Of a DNA stretch of 64,000 bases, positions 1 through 8,275 are shown piece by piece; position 1 is the stretch's first letter, and each line of letters begins with the position of its first letter. This DNA is from Ignavibacteria bacterium (GTDB taxonomy: Bacteria; Bacteroidota; Ignavibacteria; Ignavibacteriales; SURF-24). The notes below the pieces were generated by a model that saw nothing but the letters and a program-made list of their open reading frames with translations, searched no databases and was not told where the DNA came from. Both the position numbers and the translations under genes were made by a program. Location of the stretch: the NCBI GenBank assembly GCA_025612245.1, contig JAAXKQ010000006.1:186001-250000 (forward strand), written 5' to 3'.

Positions 1-348
1 CCTGAACTCCACGCCGTCGCTCCTCATTTTCCTCAAATCCGAAAGGCTGTATACCTGAAAGCCCCCGCTGTCGGTCAATACCGGTCTATTCCAGTTCATA
101 AAACGGTGCAGCCCGCCTGCTTTTTCCAGGATTTCCGTACCCGGACGCAAGTAAAGGTGGTATGTGTTACCCAGAATTATCCTGGCATTAACGTCATTTT
201 CCAGAAATCCCTGGTTTACTGCCTTAACTGTTCCCTGTGTACCTACCGGCATGAATATCGGGGTTTCAACCCTTCCGTGCCCTGTTTCAAAGTATCCTGC
301 CCTGGCCTTTGAATTGGGATCTTTTTCTATTACTCTAAAATCGATCAA
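1..348 (-). CDS. tgt: tRNA-guanine (queuine) transglycosylase, N-terminal part
   Basis: This enzyme exchanges guanine for a queuine precursor at the wobble position of GUN-anticodon tRNAs in the cytoplasm. The visible 116 codons read [15 protein letters not shown], then [13 protein letters not shown] and [13 protein letters not shown]. These are the family's N-terminal substrate pocket, including the catalytic Asp of the DSGGFQ motif. The gene runs off the left edge, so about two thirds is missing. I chose a TTG start at 348 because the family normally has about 30 residues before FMPVGT, and no ATG lies upstream in frame; the ATG at 252 would remove conserved residues. A sigma-70-like promoter lies just upstream. 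The identification is very secure; the start is less so. Confidence 0.93.
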   Translation of the reverse strand, partial: MIDFRVIEKDPNSKARAGYFETGHGRVETPIFMPVGTQGTVKAVNQGFLENDVNARIILGNTYHLYLRPGTEILEKAGGLHRFMNWNRPVLTDSGGFQVYSLSDLRKMRSDGVEFR

Positions 349-382
349 ATTAAAACTGTTCTAAAAGCTGTCTACTGTGTAA

Positions 383-412
383 AAATTAATTTAATAGACT
401 AATTTACGTCAA
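383..412 (-). promoter_or_regulatory. putative promoter of tgt
   Basis: On the minus strand TTGACG (412-407) is followed after 18 bp by TAATTT (388-383). The expected transcription start falls about 25-30 nt before the TTG start of tgt. This was read by eye only. Confidence 0.4.
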
Positions 413-470
413 ATTTTAGTGAAGCGCTATAGAAAAGGCTAACTACAAAGCTGAGAAAGAGCAGCTTAAA

Positions 471-511
471 GGAGAAGAAAGCGGACCCCGACAAAAAAGA
501 TGGGGCCCCGC
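471..511 (-). terminator. putative terminator of the molybdenum hydroxylase operon
   Basis: A bulged hairpin (GCGG+CCCC pairing with GGGG+CCGC, loop GACAAAAAAGAT) lies between the end of the FAD subunit gene and tgt. On the minus strand it is followed by a short pyrimidine-rich tail (TTTCTTCTCC). The U-tract is weak, so this is tentative. Confidence 0.35.
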
Positions 512-566
512 CGCATAAATCCGGCTTGCACCAGGAGGCAATTGGGATTGTAAATTCTCCAAGCTT

Positions 567-1538
567 TCAGAGCTCCAGAAGAAGCCTTTTTGTAAGATTC
601 CTTACCAGGGGGACTTTGTATGCATTCTTTGAAAGAGGCTCTGCTTTCTTCAGTATCTCGGAAACCAGCTGTGCAACCGGCTCCTCGCTCAGAGCCACAC
701 CCGGGAGCTTAGCGTTCAAGGACTCATCCATCCAGGGTATTGGGGCAACGCCGCCAAAGGCGAGTTTCCCTGAAATGACCTTGCTTCCTTCTTTTCTTAT
801 TACTGCCCCCACACTGACAACTGCAAAATCCCATACGCCACGCTCCCTGAATTTAACAAAGGCGGACTTTGCATCCTGAGGGAGCTCGGGAATCTGGATT
901 TCAGTTATAATTTCCCCGGCCTTCAGGTTATTCTCGTGCTGGTAGTCATCTCCCGGCGAAACAAAAAAGTCCTTGAGCTGAACCGTTCTTGTTTTCCTGT
1001 CGCCAAATACTGTCAGCTTGGCATCCAGCGCCAAAAGAACAACCGCCAGGTCCGAGGGGTGTACAATAAAGCATGGACCGCCTCCAATTACGCAGTGGTA
1101 CTTATTCTGCCCGTCAAAGGCGTAGCACATATCGCCGCCTTTTCTCAGGCAGTTAAACTCCTCCCTGTAGTACCAGCACCTTGGGCGCTGGCACAGGTTG
1201 CCGGCAATTGTACCCAGGTTTCTTAGCTGTGGCGATGCAACGGCAAGCGCTGCATGCCTGAGGATTGGGTATTTTTCAGATATTACCGGGTTTTCGGCAA
1301 TTTCAGCGAGCTCAGTCAAGGCCCCTATCCGGAGCCCTTTACCATTGGTATAGCTGATATAATTGAGCCCCGGGACGGACTTAAGGTTAACTACTTCCTC
1401 AGGCTTTATAATGTCCTGCTTCATAAGTCCAAGCGCGTCGGTGCCTCCGGCGTAGAGCATTGCCTCATGGGGCTTTTTTTTCAGTATATCTGATGCCTCC
1501 TTAAGGCTTTTGGGCTGTATGTAATTAAAATTTTTCAT
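567..1538 (-). CDS. molybdenum hydroxylase FAD-binding subunit (PaoB/HcrB-like, with 4Fe-4S cysteines)
   Basis: This is the middle-sized subunit (about 323 aa) of a xanthine dehydrogenase/aldehyde oxidoreductase family complex. It carries electrons between the iron-sulfur subunit and an acceptor through FAD. The N-terminus KSLKEASDIL and LYAGGTDALGLMK are the FAD-binding Gly loop, and SPQLRNLGTIAGNLCQ is the second FAD motif. Between them and the C-terminal domain sits a cysteine-rich insert (CQRPRCWYYR, NCLRKGGDMC). This resembles the 4Fe-4S insert of PaoB and 4-hydroxybenzoyl-CoA reductase beta subunits. I start it at ATG 1538, where homology begins; a GTG at 1568 overlaps the upstream gene. 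It is the last gene of a three-gene operon. The substrate cannot be told from sequence. Confidence 0.9.
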   Translation of the reverse strand: MKNFNYIQPKSLKEASDILKKKPHEAMLYAGGTDALGLMKQDIIKPEEVVNLKSVPGLNYISYTNGKGLRIGALTELAEIAENPVISEKYPILRHAALAVASPQLRNLGTIAGNLCQRPRCWYYREEFNCLRKGGDMCYAFDGQNKYHCVIGGGPCFIVHPSDLAVVLLALDAKLTVFGDRKTRTVQLKDFFVSPGDDYQHENNLKAGEIITEIQIPELPQDAKSAFVKFRERGVWDFAVVSVGAVIRKEGSKVISGKLAFGGVAPIPWMDESLNAKLPGVALSEEPVAQLVSEILKKAEPLSKNAYKVPLVRNLTKRLLLEL

Positions 1539-1554
1539 CTCTTTTGAACTCCGC

Positions 1555-3855
1555 TTAATTTTTTTCACTTAAGGCCATCAGCACCTTGTCGGCCGTAATG
1601 GGCAGGCTTTTAATTCTTACGCCCGTTGCGTTGTAAACTGCGTTTGCAATTGCAGCTGCGGTCGGGATTATTGCAGGCTCGCCAACTCCCTTTACTCCGG
1701 TATTGCTTATGAGCAAGTCACCACTGCTTACAATAATCACCTCGATTTGGGGTGTTTCCATAATGGTCGGAATCTTGTAGTCGTGAATATTTGTCGTAAG
1801 GACTTTCCCCGTATACGTATCCACCACGCGTTCTTCCATGAGCGCGTAGCCTATGCCCTGAATGATTCCCCCGTGGAGCTGGTTAAAAAGTGTCTTCTGG
1901 TTTAAGACGCGCCCAATGTCGTGCGCGGCAACAACTTTAATAACTCTGACTTTTCCAGTATCCGTATCCACTTCAACCTCGGCAAACTGGGCACCAAAAG
2001 TGTTGATCTCATAGCCCTCGGGATTTGCCTCCCTGGCGCCTGTAGTTACGATCATCTTCTCGTCCAGCTTTTCAATTACTTCGCTGATTGAAATTATTTT
2101 TGCGGGATCATCTAGCCTGGACATCTTACCGGCTGAATACTTAACGTTGCTTTCAGATGTTTCAAGTATTGCCCCGGCTGCCGATATGAGTTTTCTTTTC
2201 ATCTGTTCTGATGCATCGCGCACTGCAGGCGAAACAGACGGAGCGGTCATGCTTCCACCGCTAAGGCTGCAGTATGGACAGGTTTCCGTGTCCCCAATTG
2301 TAACCTGGATTTTCTCAATCGGCAACTCCAGCACTTCAGAGGCTATCTGCGCCAGGAATGTATAGGTCCCGGTTCCAAGATCCTGCGTCCCGGCCATGAC
2401 GTGGAGGCTGGCGTCTTCATTCAGCTTAATGGTTGCATATGCAGGCGGCCCGCCGCCGCCCCACCAGATCTGGGAAGCCATTCCGATGCCTCTTCTAAAC
2501 CGCCCTTTCTCTGAACCCGCAGGCTTTCTTTTTTCTTTCCACCCTATGGCCTCCGAGCCCTTCTGATACGCATCAAGGATCAGTTTGCTCGTATAAGGCC
2601 TGTTTGAGACTGGATCAATTTCCGTGTAGTTTTTTCTTCGCAATTCCAAAGGATCCAGACCGAGCTTTTCTGCAAGGTCATCCATCATCGATTCAAAGGC
2701 AAAAGTGCCCTGAACGTGGCCCGGTGCCCTGTAGGCTCTTGCCCTTCCAAGGTTTGTAAGAACGCTGTATTCTTCGGTCCTGACGTTAGGACATTTGTAT
2801 AAGGTCCTTAGCGGCCAGCTGCAGTCGGCGTCGTTGGGGTACGCGCCCACGTTGCCGAACGAGTAATGGCTTAAAGCTAAAAGTGTTCCATCCTTTTTTG
2901 CGCCTGCCTTCAGTTTCTGCACTGAATCTGGCCTGTTGCCAACCGAAAGGTTCATTTCTTTCCTGTCCAGTGCAATTCTTACAGGACGCCCGATCTCCTT
3001 TGATATAAGGGCTGCAATGACGGAGTACTTTCCCGCTTCAAGCTTTCCACCGAAGCCGCCTCCCATGAATTTCTTTATTACCCTGACCTTGCTTGCAGGC
3101 ATGGAAAGGCTCTTTGCAATTGCGTCTCTTACGCCAAAGAGGGCCTGCGTGGAATCCCAGACCGTCAGTTTATCGCCATCCCAACTTACCACGCTGCAGT
3201 GTGCTTCTGTTGGGTTATGCACTACTACCTGAGTCGAGTATGTGTCCTCAAAAATAACGTCTGAATCCTGAAAGCCTTTTTCCACGTCCCCCCTGCTGTA
3301 AAGCGAGGGCTTGCCGTCTATTATATTACCCCAGGCATGAACCTTAGGAGCCTCAGCCTTCATGGCCTCCGAAGGATCGCTTACAAAAGGAAGAATCTCA
3401 TAGTCCACTTTTATCAGGCTTAAGGCGTCTTCTGCAATCTGCATGCTTTCGGCTACGACACAGGCAACCTCATCCCCCTGGTACCTGACTTCCGTATCGA
3501 AAAGAACCGTAGTGCCCCAGTGCCAGGGAATCACGGGACAGTTTTTATGCGTAAGTATTTTAAGTACTCCCGGGAGGTCCTCGGCCTCTGAAGTATCAAT
3601 ACTCCTAATTTTTGCGTGAGGGACCATAGAACGAAGTATCTTTGCGTACGTCATTCTTGGCAGGCTGACGTCAAAGGTAAAGGCTGCCTTTCCAGTAACC
3701 TTCTCATAGCCGTCCAAACGGGAAACAGGCTTTCCCACAACCTTCAATTCAGCATCAGGGCCCCAGGCTTTAAGTTTATCTACAGGCACCTCGGCCATTG
3801 TCTCAATTAAACCTTCATCTCCATAATACCTGGATTTTACAATTTTACGAGCCAT
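1555..3855 (-). CDS. molybdenum hydroxylase large subunit (molybdopterin-binding)
   Basis: This is the catalytic molybdopterin subunit (766 aa) of a xanthine dehydrogenase/aldehyde oxidoreductase family enzyme. It hydroxylates a carbonyl- or N-heterocycle-type substrate. Family landmarks are KVTGKAAFTFDV near the N-terminus (aldehyde oxidase a/b hammerhead), KFMGGGFGGK, GRARAYRAPGHVQGTF, and near the C-terminus GVKGVGEPAIIPTAAA, which carries the active-site Glu. The start at ATG 3855 is preceded by GGAGGAG. The gene has no signal peptide. Export would therefore be by hitch-hiking with the Tat-signal iron-sulfur subunit encoded just upstream, as in PaoABC. Downstream, the FAD-subunit start follows within about 20 bp. 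The substrate is unknown. Confidence 0.92.
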   Translation of the reverse strand: MARKIVKSRYYGDEGLIETMAEVPVDKLKAWGPDAELKVVGKPVSRLDGYEKVTGKAAFTFDVSLPRMTYAKILRSMVPHAKIRSIDTSEAEDLPGVLKILTHKNCPVIPWHWGTTVLFDTEVRYQGDEVACVVAESMQIAEDALSLIKVDYEILPFVSDPSEAMKAEAPKVHAWGNIIDGKPSLYSRGDVEKGFQDSDVIFEDTYSTQVVVHNPTEAHCSVVSWDGDKLTVWDSTQALFGVRDAIAKSLSMPASKVRVIKKFMGGGFGGKLEAGKYSVIAALISKEIGRPVRIALDRKEMNLSVGNRPDSVQKLKAGAKKDGTLLALSHYSFGNVGAYPNDADCSWPLRTLYKCPNVRTEEYSVLTNLGRARAYRAPGHVQGTFAFESMMDDLAEKLGLDPLELRRKNYTEIDPVSNRPYTSKLILDAYQKGSEAIGWKEKRKPAGSEKGRFRRGIGMASQIWWGGGGPPAYATIKLNEDASLHVMAGTQDLGTGTYTFLAQIASEVLELPIEKIQVTIGDTETCPYCSLSGGSMTAPSVSPAVRDASEQMKRKLISAAGAILETSESNVKYSAGKMSRLDDPAKIISISEVIEKLDEKMIVTTGAREANPEGYEINTFGAQFAEVEVDTDTGKVRVIKVVAAHDIGRVLNQKTLFNQLHGGIIQGIGYALMEERVVDTYTGKVLTTNIHDYKIPTIMETPQIEVIIVSSGDLLISNTGVKGVGEPAIIPTAAAIANAVYNATGVRIKSLPITADKVLMALSEKN

Positions 3856-3976
3856 TGCTCCTCCGGGAAATCGAACTTGCTTTTGTTAAATTTTCAAAAT
3901 TTCTTCTTTTTTTTAAGCCTCATGCAAACATTCCGGGGTTATATCCCAGGCAGGCTTTCTTTTTTTCTTGCAGCAG

Positions 3977-4609
3977 TTACTTTAATTCTGCAGTCTCCGA
4001 ACCGGCCTTTTCTGCTGCAGCCAGCACGGATTCAATTATGTTCGGATAAGCCGCGCAGCGGCATACATTTCCCGACATACCTTCCAGCACATCCTGCCTG
4101 GTAGGTTTGGGATTCTTAAGCAGCAGTGCCTCTGCAGCCATGACCTGCCCCGGGGTACAGAAGCCGCACTGAAGCCCATCATGATCTATAAATGCCTGCT
4201 GAATGGGATGCAGATTTTCCCCCTTCATTATGCCTTCGATTGTGGTCACCTCTTTTCCCTCGGCATCAAGCGCCAGTATATGGCACGAATAGACGGCTTT
4301 TTTATCCAGTAGCACTGTACATCCGCCGCACTCGCCGTTATTGCAAGCCACTTTGGTCCCCGTGAGTCCCAGCTTCTCTCGCAGGACTTCGGCAAGCGTC
4401 GTTCTGGGCTCTACCAGAAGATGCGCCTGTTTGCCGTTAACTTTTAACGTAAGGGGCACACTCAAGATTAGCTTTTCAGAATTTTTCTTCAGGGCTTCCG
4501 CAGCCTTTGCAATTCCGGGAGTCAGAACATAGCTGCCGATTATGCCGGAGCCAACACCCTGCAGGAATTTCCTTCTTGAAATTCCTCCCTTTTTTGAATC
4601 TTTGCTCAT
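3977..4609 (-). CDS. molybdenum hydroxylase 2Fe-2S subunit with Tat signal
   Basis: This is the small electron-transfer subunit (210 aa) with two 2Fe-2S clusters. The N-terminus has a twin-arginine motif SRRKFLQG followed by a hydrophobic stretch, predicting Tat export of the folded complex. The plant-type ferredoxin cluster is CNNGECGGCTVLL, and the C-terminal helical cluster domain has CGFCTPGQ and CRCAAYP. I chose ATG 4609 because it has a GAGGA sequence upstream. The ATG at 4645 would sit only about 5 nt from the likely transcription start. It is first in the operon with the molybdopterin and FAD subunits and closely resembles PaoA/YagT-type periplasmic oxidoreductases. Confidence 0.92.
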   Translation of the reverse strand: MSKDSKKGGISRRKFLQGVGSGIIGSYVLTPGIAKAAEALKKNSEKLILSVPLTLKVNGKQAHLLVEPRTTLAEVLREKLGLTGTKVACNNGECGGCTVLLDKKAVYSCHILALDAEGKEVTTIEGIMKGENLHPIQQAFIDHDGLQCGFCTPGQVMAAEALLLKNPKPTRQDVLEGMSGNVCRCAAYPNIIESVLAAAEKAGSETAELK

Positions 4610-4656
4610 AGCCGATTCCTCAGATCTCAATATAATGGTTGTCATTTTATGCCCTT

Positions 4657-4685
4657 AAATTAAAAAAGCCTTGGACATCTTTCAA
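4657..4685 (-). promoter_or_regulatory. putative promoter of the molybdenum hydroxylase operon
   Basis: On the minus strand TTGAAA (4685-4680), a 17-bp spacer and TAATTT (4662-4657) precede the operon. The position supports the internal ATG at 4609 as the first start codon. Confidence 0.45.
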
Positions 4686-4717
4686 GAATTTATTTTCCCG
4701 CGTTGTAATTTGGGCCC

Positions 4718-5701
4718 TCAGCCTTCACTGATTTCCTGAATGCTGCCTTTCTTGGGAATTTTTATGGTGTACTCTTTCCCATTCTTGACCGTCAGGTTGT
4801 TTTCCCTCAGCCAGGGATTGAATATCTTGAGCAGCTTATAATTTATCCCGTGTTGCACTGAAAAGTCAGCCAGGTTCGAAATGTCCGAGGTCACCTTTAC
4901 TTCATCATACTCCAGAGTGCTGTAAAGGTCCTCTTTTTTTATGAGATAACCATAGTCCTGCGGATGCGTAAATATGGCTTTTACGGCCAGAATTCTCGCA
5001 ACATAGCGTGAAGTCTCCTCACCAAGAAGAAGGTTGTAGTAATTTTTCACTTTCTGTCTTTCCTGCTGCTTGGAAATTCCCGTAAGCCCCATATTATAGG
5101 AAGCAGCCGTAAGCGTCCAGCTTTTGAACTGATTGTATGCATATTTAATGTAATCGCAGGCTGCCTGCGTCGATTTTTCGACGTTATAGCGTTCATCCAC
5201 CTCACTATCCACCTGAAGCCCGTATCTTTCGGCCGAGCTCTGTGTAAACTGCCAGAAGCCCACGGCTCCTGCAGGAGAGATTAGGTGTTCGAAATTGCTT
5301 TCGATGACTACGATGTACTTGAAGTCCTCCGGAATGCCGTTTTTTTTCAGTATCGGTTCAATTACCGGGAACCACCTGTTGGCCCGCTTTATTCCAAGGA
5401 GCGTTGCAGAATGATAGTATGTATTTACTATCAGTTCCCGTTCGAACCTTTCCCTTACAAATACGTTATTTAGCGGAACCGCCTCGCCGCAGAAGTCCAT
5501 TTTCTCCGGCAGCACAGGCGAAATGATCTGGTACTTCTGCGGAAATTCCTGTGCCTGACTACTACTGCCTAAGCCGTAGCTTCTTTTTACCTCAGGAAGG
5601 TTGCTGAAAAAGTATATTCCCGATAGCGCCAGAACGGCACCTGAAAGAAAGCTTATTATGTTTCCGCCGGAAAACTTCCCTGCCCCAAAGAATTTCCTCA
5701 T
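4718..5701 (-). CDS. membrane-anchored lytic transglycosylase (SLT, MltD-like)
   Basis: This 327-aa protein cleaves peptidoglycan between MurNAc and GlcNAc in the periplasm. A hydrophobic segment at about residues 15-35 (IISFLSGAVLALSGIYFF) is a signal anchor. The SLT goose-lysozyme-type domain has IESNFEHLISPAGAVGFWQF, with the catalytic Glu in the IESN motif, then YIKYAYNQF and AASYNMG. The C-terminal part (SVQHGINYKLLKIFNPWLRE and the end KEYTIKIPKKG) looks like a single LysM-type wall-binding module. ATG 5701 has AAGGG at good spacing; ATG 5710 is the alternative. It stands alone, divergent from the beta-CASP hydrolase gene. Confidence 0.88.
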   Translation of the reverse strand: MRKFFGAGKFSGGNIISFLSGAVLALSGIYFFSNLPEVKRSYGLGSSSQAQEFPQKYQIISPVLPEKMDFCGEAVPLNNVFVRERFERELIVNTYYHSATLLGIKRANRWFPVIEPILKKNGIPEDFKYIVVIESNFEHLISPAGAVGFWQFTQSSAERYGLQVDSEVDERYNVEKSTQAACDYIKYAYNQFKSWTLTAASYNMGLTGISKQQERQKVKNYYNLLLGEETSRYVARILAVKAIFTHPQDYGYLIKKEDLYSTLEYDEVKVTSDISNLADFSVQHGINYKLLKIFNPWLRENNLTVKNGKEYTIKIPKKGSIQEISEG

Positions 5702-5855
5702 TTTTCTCATCCCTTCTGTAAGATTTCCTTTTTAAGTTAATATATTTATTATGGAGGATAATGCAAACCATTGCGCCTTGGCGTGGAAGTACAAGGGCTA
5801 TTTTGAAGTATGCCCCATTGACGGCTTTAATGATAAAATTTTCCTTGGCTCTACA

Positions 5856-5884
5856 TTGAATCTCTTGTTAACTTTGGATAGATT
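5856..5884 (+). promoter_or_regulatory. putative promoter of the 5.9-10.7 kb operon
   Basis: TTGAAT (5856-5861), a 17-bp spacer and TAGATT (5879-5884) precede the ATG at 5908. This gives a short leader of about 15-20 nt. Confidence 0.42.
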
Positions 5885-5907
5885 AAAACCAAAATTAGGA
5901 TTACTCT

Positions 5908-7305
5908 ATGCAGATCAGTTTTATCGGAGCAGCCCGTACGGTTACAGGCTCCATGCATTTAATTAAAGCCAACGGAACGTCTTTTCTCCTCGATTGCGGA
6001 TTATATCAGGGTAAAAGAAAACTGGCCTATGAGATCAACAAGAATTTCACCGCGTTCGATCCTGCGGAAATTGACTTTGTGATACTTTCACACGCACACA
6101 TCGACCACGCAGGCAACCTCCCGAACCTGGTCAGGTCGGGTTTTAAGGGTAATATCTATTCCACGTTCGCCACACGCGACCTGGCTTCAGTCATGCTGCG
6201 CGACAGCGCATTTATCCAGCAGAAGGATGTCGAGTACGTAAACAAAAAGAGGAAGAAAAAAGGGCAGAATCCCTTTAGCCCCCTCTACTCGATGCAGGAC
6301 GTGGAAGAAACAATAGCGAGGTTCGTTGGATTGAACTACCACAGGGAATTCCAGCTGACCCCGGAGATTAAACTTACATTCTTCGAGGCCGGTCATATAC
6401 TGGGTTCTGCAATTTCATTCCTCACAATAAACGAAAACGGCAGGATCACTAACCTCGGCTTTACGGGGGACCTTGGGAGAGAGAACCTTCCTATACTTAA
6501 GGATCCGGAGAAAATCCCGGACGTCGATTTCTTTATTTCAGAGGCGACCTACGGGGGAAGATTCCACGACAATGCCGAAGAGACAGAGAAAAAGCTTGCC
6601 GAAGTAATCAATAAAGCAGTCTCAAGGAAAGCCAAAATAATTGTTCCTTCATTTAGCGTCGGGCGCACGCAGGAGATGGTTTACTGGCTTAATAACATTT
6701 TCGAAAAAGGCATGGCAGAAAGAATACCGATCTATGTTGACAGTCCGTTATCCGTAAATGCTACGGATATTTTCCGCATGCACAGCGAATGCTTCGATTT
6801 TGACATCTCGCAGTACCTGATTCAAAACAAGGATCCTTTCGGCTTCAACAAGCTCACCTACATCAAGGACGTGGAAGAATCGAAGGCTCTTAACAAAGTA
6901 GAAGGCCCATGCATGATCATGGCCAGCTCTGGAATGGCTGAAGCCGGAAGAATACTTCATCACCTGGCCAATAACATTGAGAATGAAAATAATATTATAT
7001 TAATTGTAGGTTATTCCGCAGAAAATACTCTGGGCCGAAAGATTGTTGAAAGGGAGCCGGTGGTAAAGATCTTCGGAGAAGAATATTGCCTCAAAGCCGA
7101 AGTCGTAGTAATGAACTCCCTGAGTGCTCATGCCGACTCCAACGAGCTTCTTGGCTATTTTAACCAGTTTGATAAAGACAGGGTCCAGAATATCTTCCTC
7201 GTTCACGGGGATTTAGACCAGCAGCAGAAGTTCTGTACCAGGTTAAGATCCATTGGTTACAACAATATCACTATTCCGGAAAAAGGAGATGTTTTTGAAA
7301 TTTAG
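5908..7305 (+). CDS. metallo-beta-lactamase / beta-CASP family hydrolase (RNase-like)
   Basis: This 465-aa cytoplasmic protein of the beta-CASP branch of metallo-beta-lactamases probably processes RNA, like archaeal/bacterial CPSF-type nucleases. The metal-binding signature LSHAHIDHAGNLP is at about residue 59. Further landmarks are FEAGHILGSA, FTGDLGRENLPIL, the beta-CASP segment with FSVGRTQEM, and ASSGMAEAGRI. The C-terminal zinc-dependent metallo-hydrolase/RNA-specificity part has SAHADSNELL and FLVHGDL. Length is normal for the family. It is first in a plus-strand run, and the following lipoprotein gene overlaps its 3' end. The exact substrate cannot be assigned. Confidence 0.9.
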   Translation: MQISFIGAARTVTGSMHLIKANGTSFLLDCGLYQGKRKLAYEINKNFTAFDPAEIDFVILSHAHIDHAGNLPNLVRSGFKGNIYSTFATRDLASVMLRDSAFIQQKDVEYVNKKRKKKGQNPFSPLYSMQDVEETIARFVGLNYHREFQLTPEIKLTFFEAGHILGSAISFLTINENGRITNLGFTGDLGRENLPILKDPEKIPDVDFFISEATYGGRFHDNAEETEKKLAEVINKAVSRKAKIIVPSFSVGRTQEMVYWLNNIFEKGMAERIPIYVDSPLSVNATDIFRMHSECFDFDISQYLIQNKDPFGFNKLTYIKDVEESKALNKVEGPCMIMASSGMAEAGRILHHLANNIENENNIILIVGYSAENTLGRKIVEREPVVKIFGEEYCLKAEVVVMNSLSAHADSNELLGYFNQFDKDRVQNIFLVHGDLDQQQKFCTRLRSIGYNNITIPEKGDVFEI

Positions 7306-8272
7306 GACTATCATGCTCCTGATCCTCTTAAGCTTTATTTCCGGCTGTGGAAGAGAGGATCTTGTAAATACACCTGGCCCCGGGCTCCCGCCCGCGGTTC
7401 CCGAAGGGCTGGAGGTGGTTGCAGCGCATGACGGCAGCATACTTATCGACTGGAAGCCCAACGCTGAGGTAAACCTGAAGGGCTACTACGTCTATAAAGG
7501 GGTAAATGATTCCGTTTCATTAAAAATGGTTTCACTTACCTCTGATGCATATTTTCTGGACGACTCGCTTTCCTACGATTCAACTTATTTCTATAAAGTC
7601 TCTGCGGTTGATGACAACGGCAATGAGAGCAACAGGACTTACTTCGTCAAGGCACGCCCCGTAAACTTGTATGCTCCAAGGGCCGTTTACTCGCTTGAGG
7701 TAAATGCCCGCAACTGGATCGATTCGGTCTCGGTTTTCTTAAGCTGGCAGCCCAATACGGAAGGCGACATTCTCGGCTACGAGGTCTATAGAAGCGAATC
7801 TCCCGATTTCACCCCGGTAGAAGGAAACTTTCTTGGCTTGTCCAAGGAACCCAGTTTTCTGGATACCCGCGACCTGAAAAGATATGTTACTTATTACTAC
7901 AAGCTTATTACAGTCGACAAGGCCGGCCTGCGGAGCAATCCGGGACCTGAGGCTTCAGATATGATCCTTGGAATTCCGGAAATTGTATTTCCCCAAAACG
8001 GCAGCACGGTCGATTACTTTGACAGCTTTGTCATCAGAGCCATATCCGTTCCGGCACATTATAAGGTCATTCTGCAGTCGAACCAGTACTTTGGAGAGAT
8101 CTGGAGCACAGAATTTTCGAGCTCCAAGGTAAACGATACACTTCAGGTCAAGATCAGAGGCGTTTCCTTAAACCAGAATTCTCCTTATTACTGGCGGGTT
8201 ATTACGTTTACCAACGATTATGGCGAGCCTAACAGTATATCTGCATTGAATCACTTTACAATTAGACCCTGA
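7295..8272 (+). CDS. lipoprotein with two fibronectin type III domains
   Basis: This is a predicted lipoprotein of about 325 aa. A short basic/hydrophobic signal ends in the lipobox FISGC. Two FN3-like repeats follow, each about 95 residues, with the hallmarks VAAHDGSILIDWKPN...GYYVYKG and SVFLSWQPN...GYEVYRS, each ending in a YYKL/FYKVSAVD-type strand. The C-terminal 90 residues (IVFPQNGSTVDYFDSFVIRA onward) look like another beta sandwich. The TTG at 7295 has AGGAG six bases upstream. The ATG at 7289 is in frame but sits directly against the SD. The gene overlaps the 3' end of the hydrolase and is followed after 3 nt by an outer-membrane barrel gene, suggesting the two act together at the outer membrane. 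Function unknown. Confidence 0.75.
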   Translation: MKFRTIMLLILLSFISGCGREDLVNTPGPGLPPAVPEGLEVVAAHDGSILIDWKPNAEVNLKGYYVYKGVNDSVSLKMVSLTSDAYFLDDSLSYDSTYFYKVSAVDDNGNESNRTYFVKARPVNLYAPRAVYSLEVNARNWIDSVSVFLSWQPNTEGDILGYEVYRSESPDFTPVEGNFLGLSKEPSFLDTRDLKRYVTYYYKLITVDKAGLRSNPGPEASDMILGIPEIVFPQNGSTVDYFDSFVIRAISVPAHYKVILQSNQYFGEIWSTEFSSSKVNDTLQVKIRGVSLNQNSPYYWRVITFTNDYGEPNSISALNHFTIRP

Positions 8273-8275
8273 ACT

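Noticed and set aside
936-1226. 97-codon plus-strand reading frame inside the FAD-subunit gene
   Set aside because: It is antisense to a clearly recognised coding region and has no domain.
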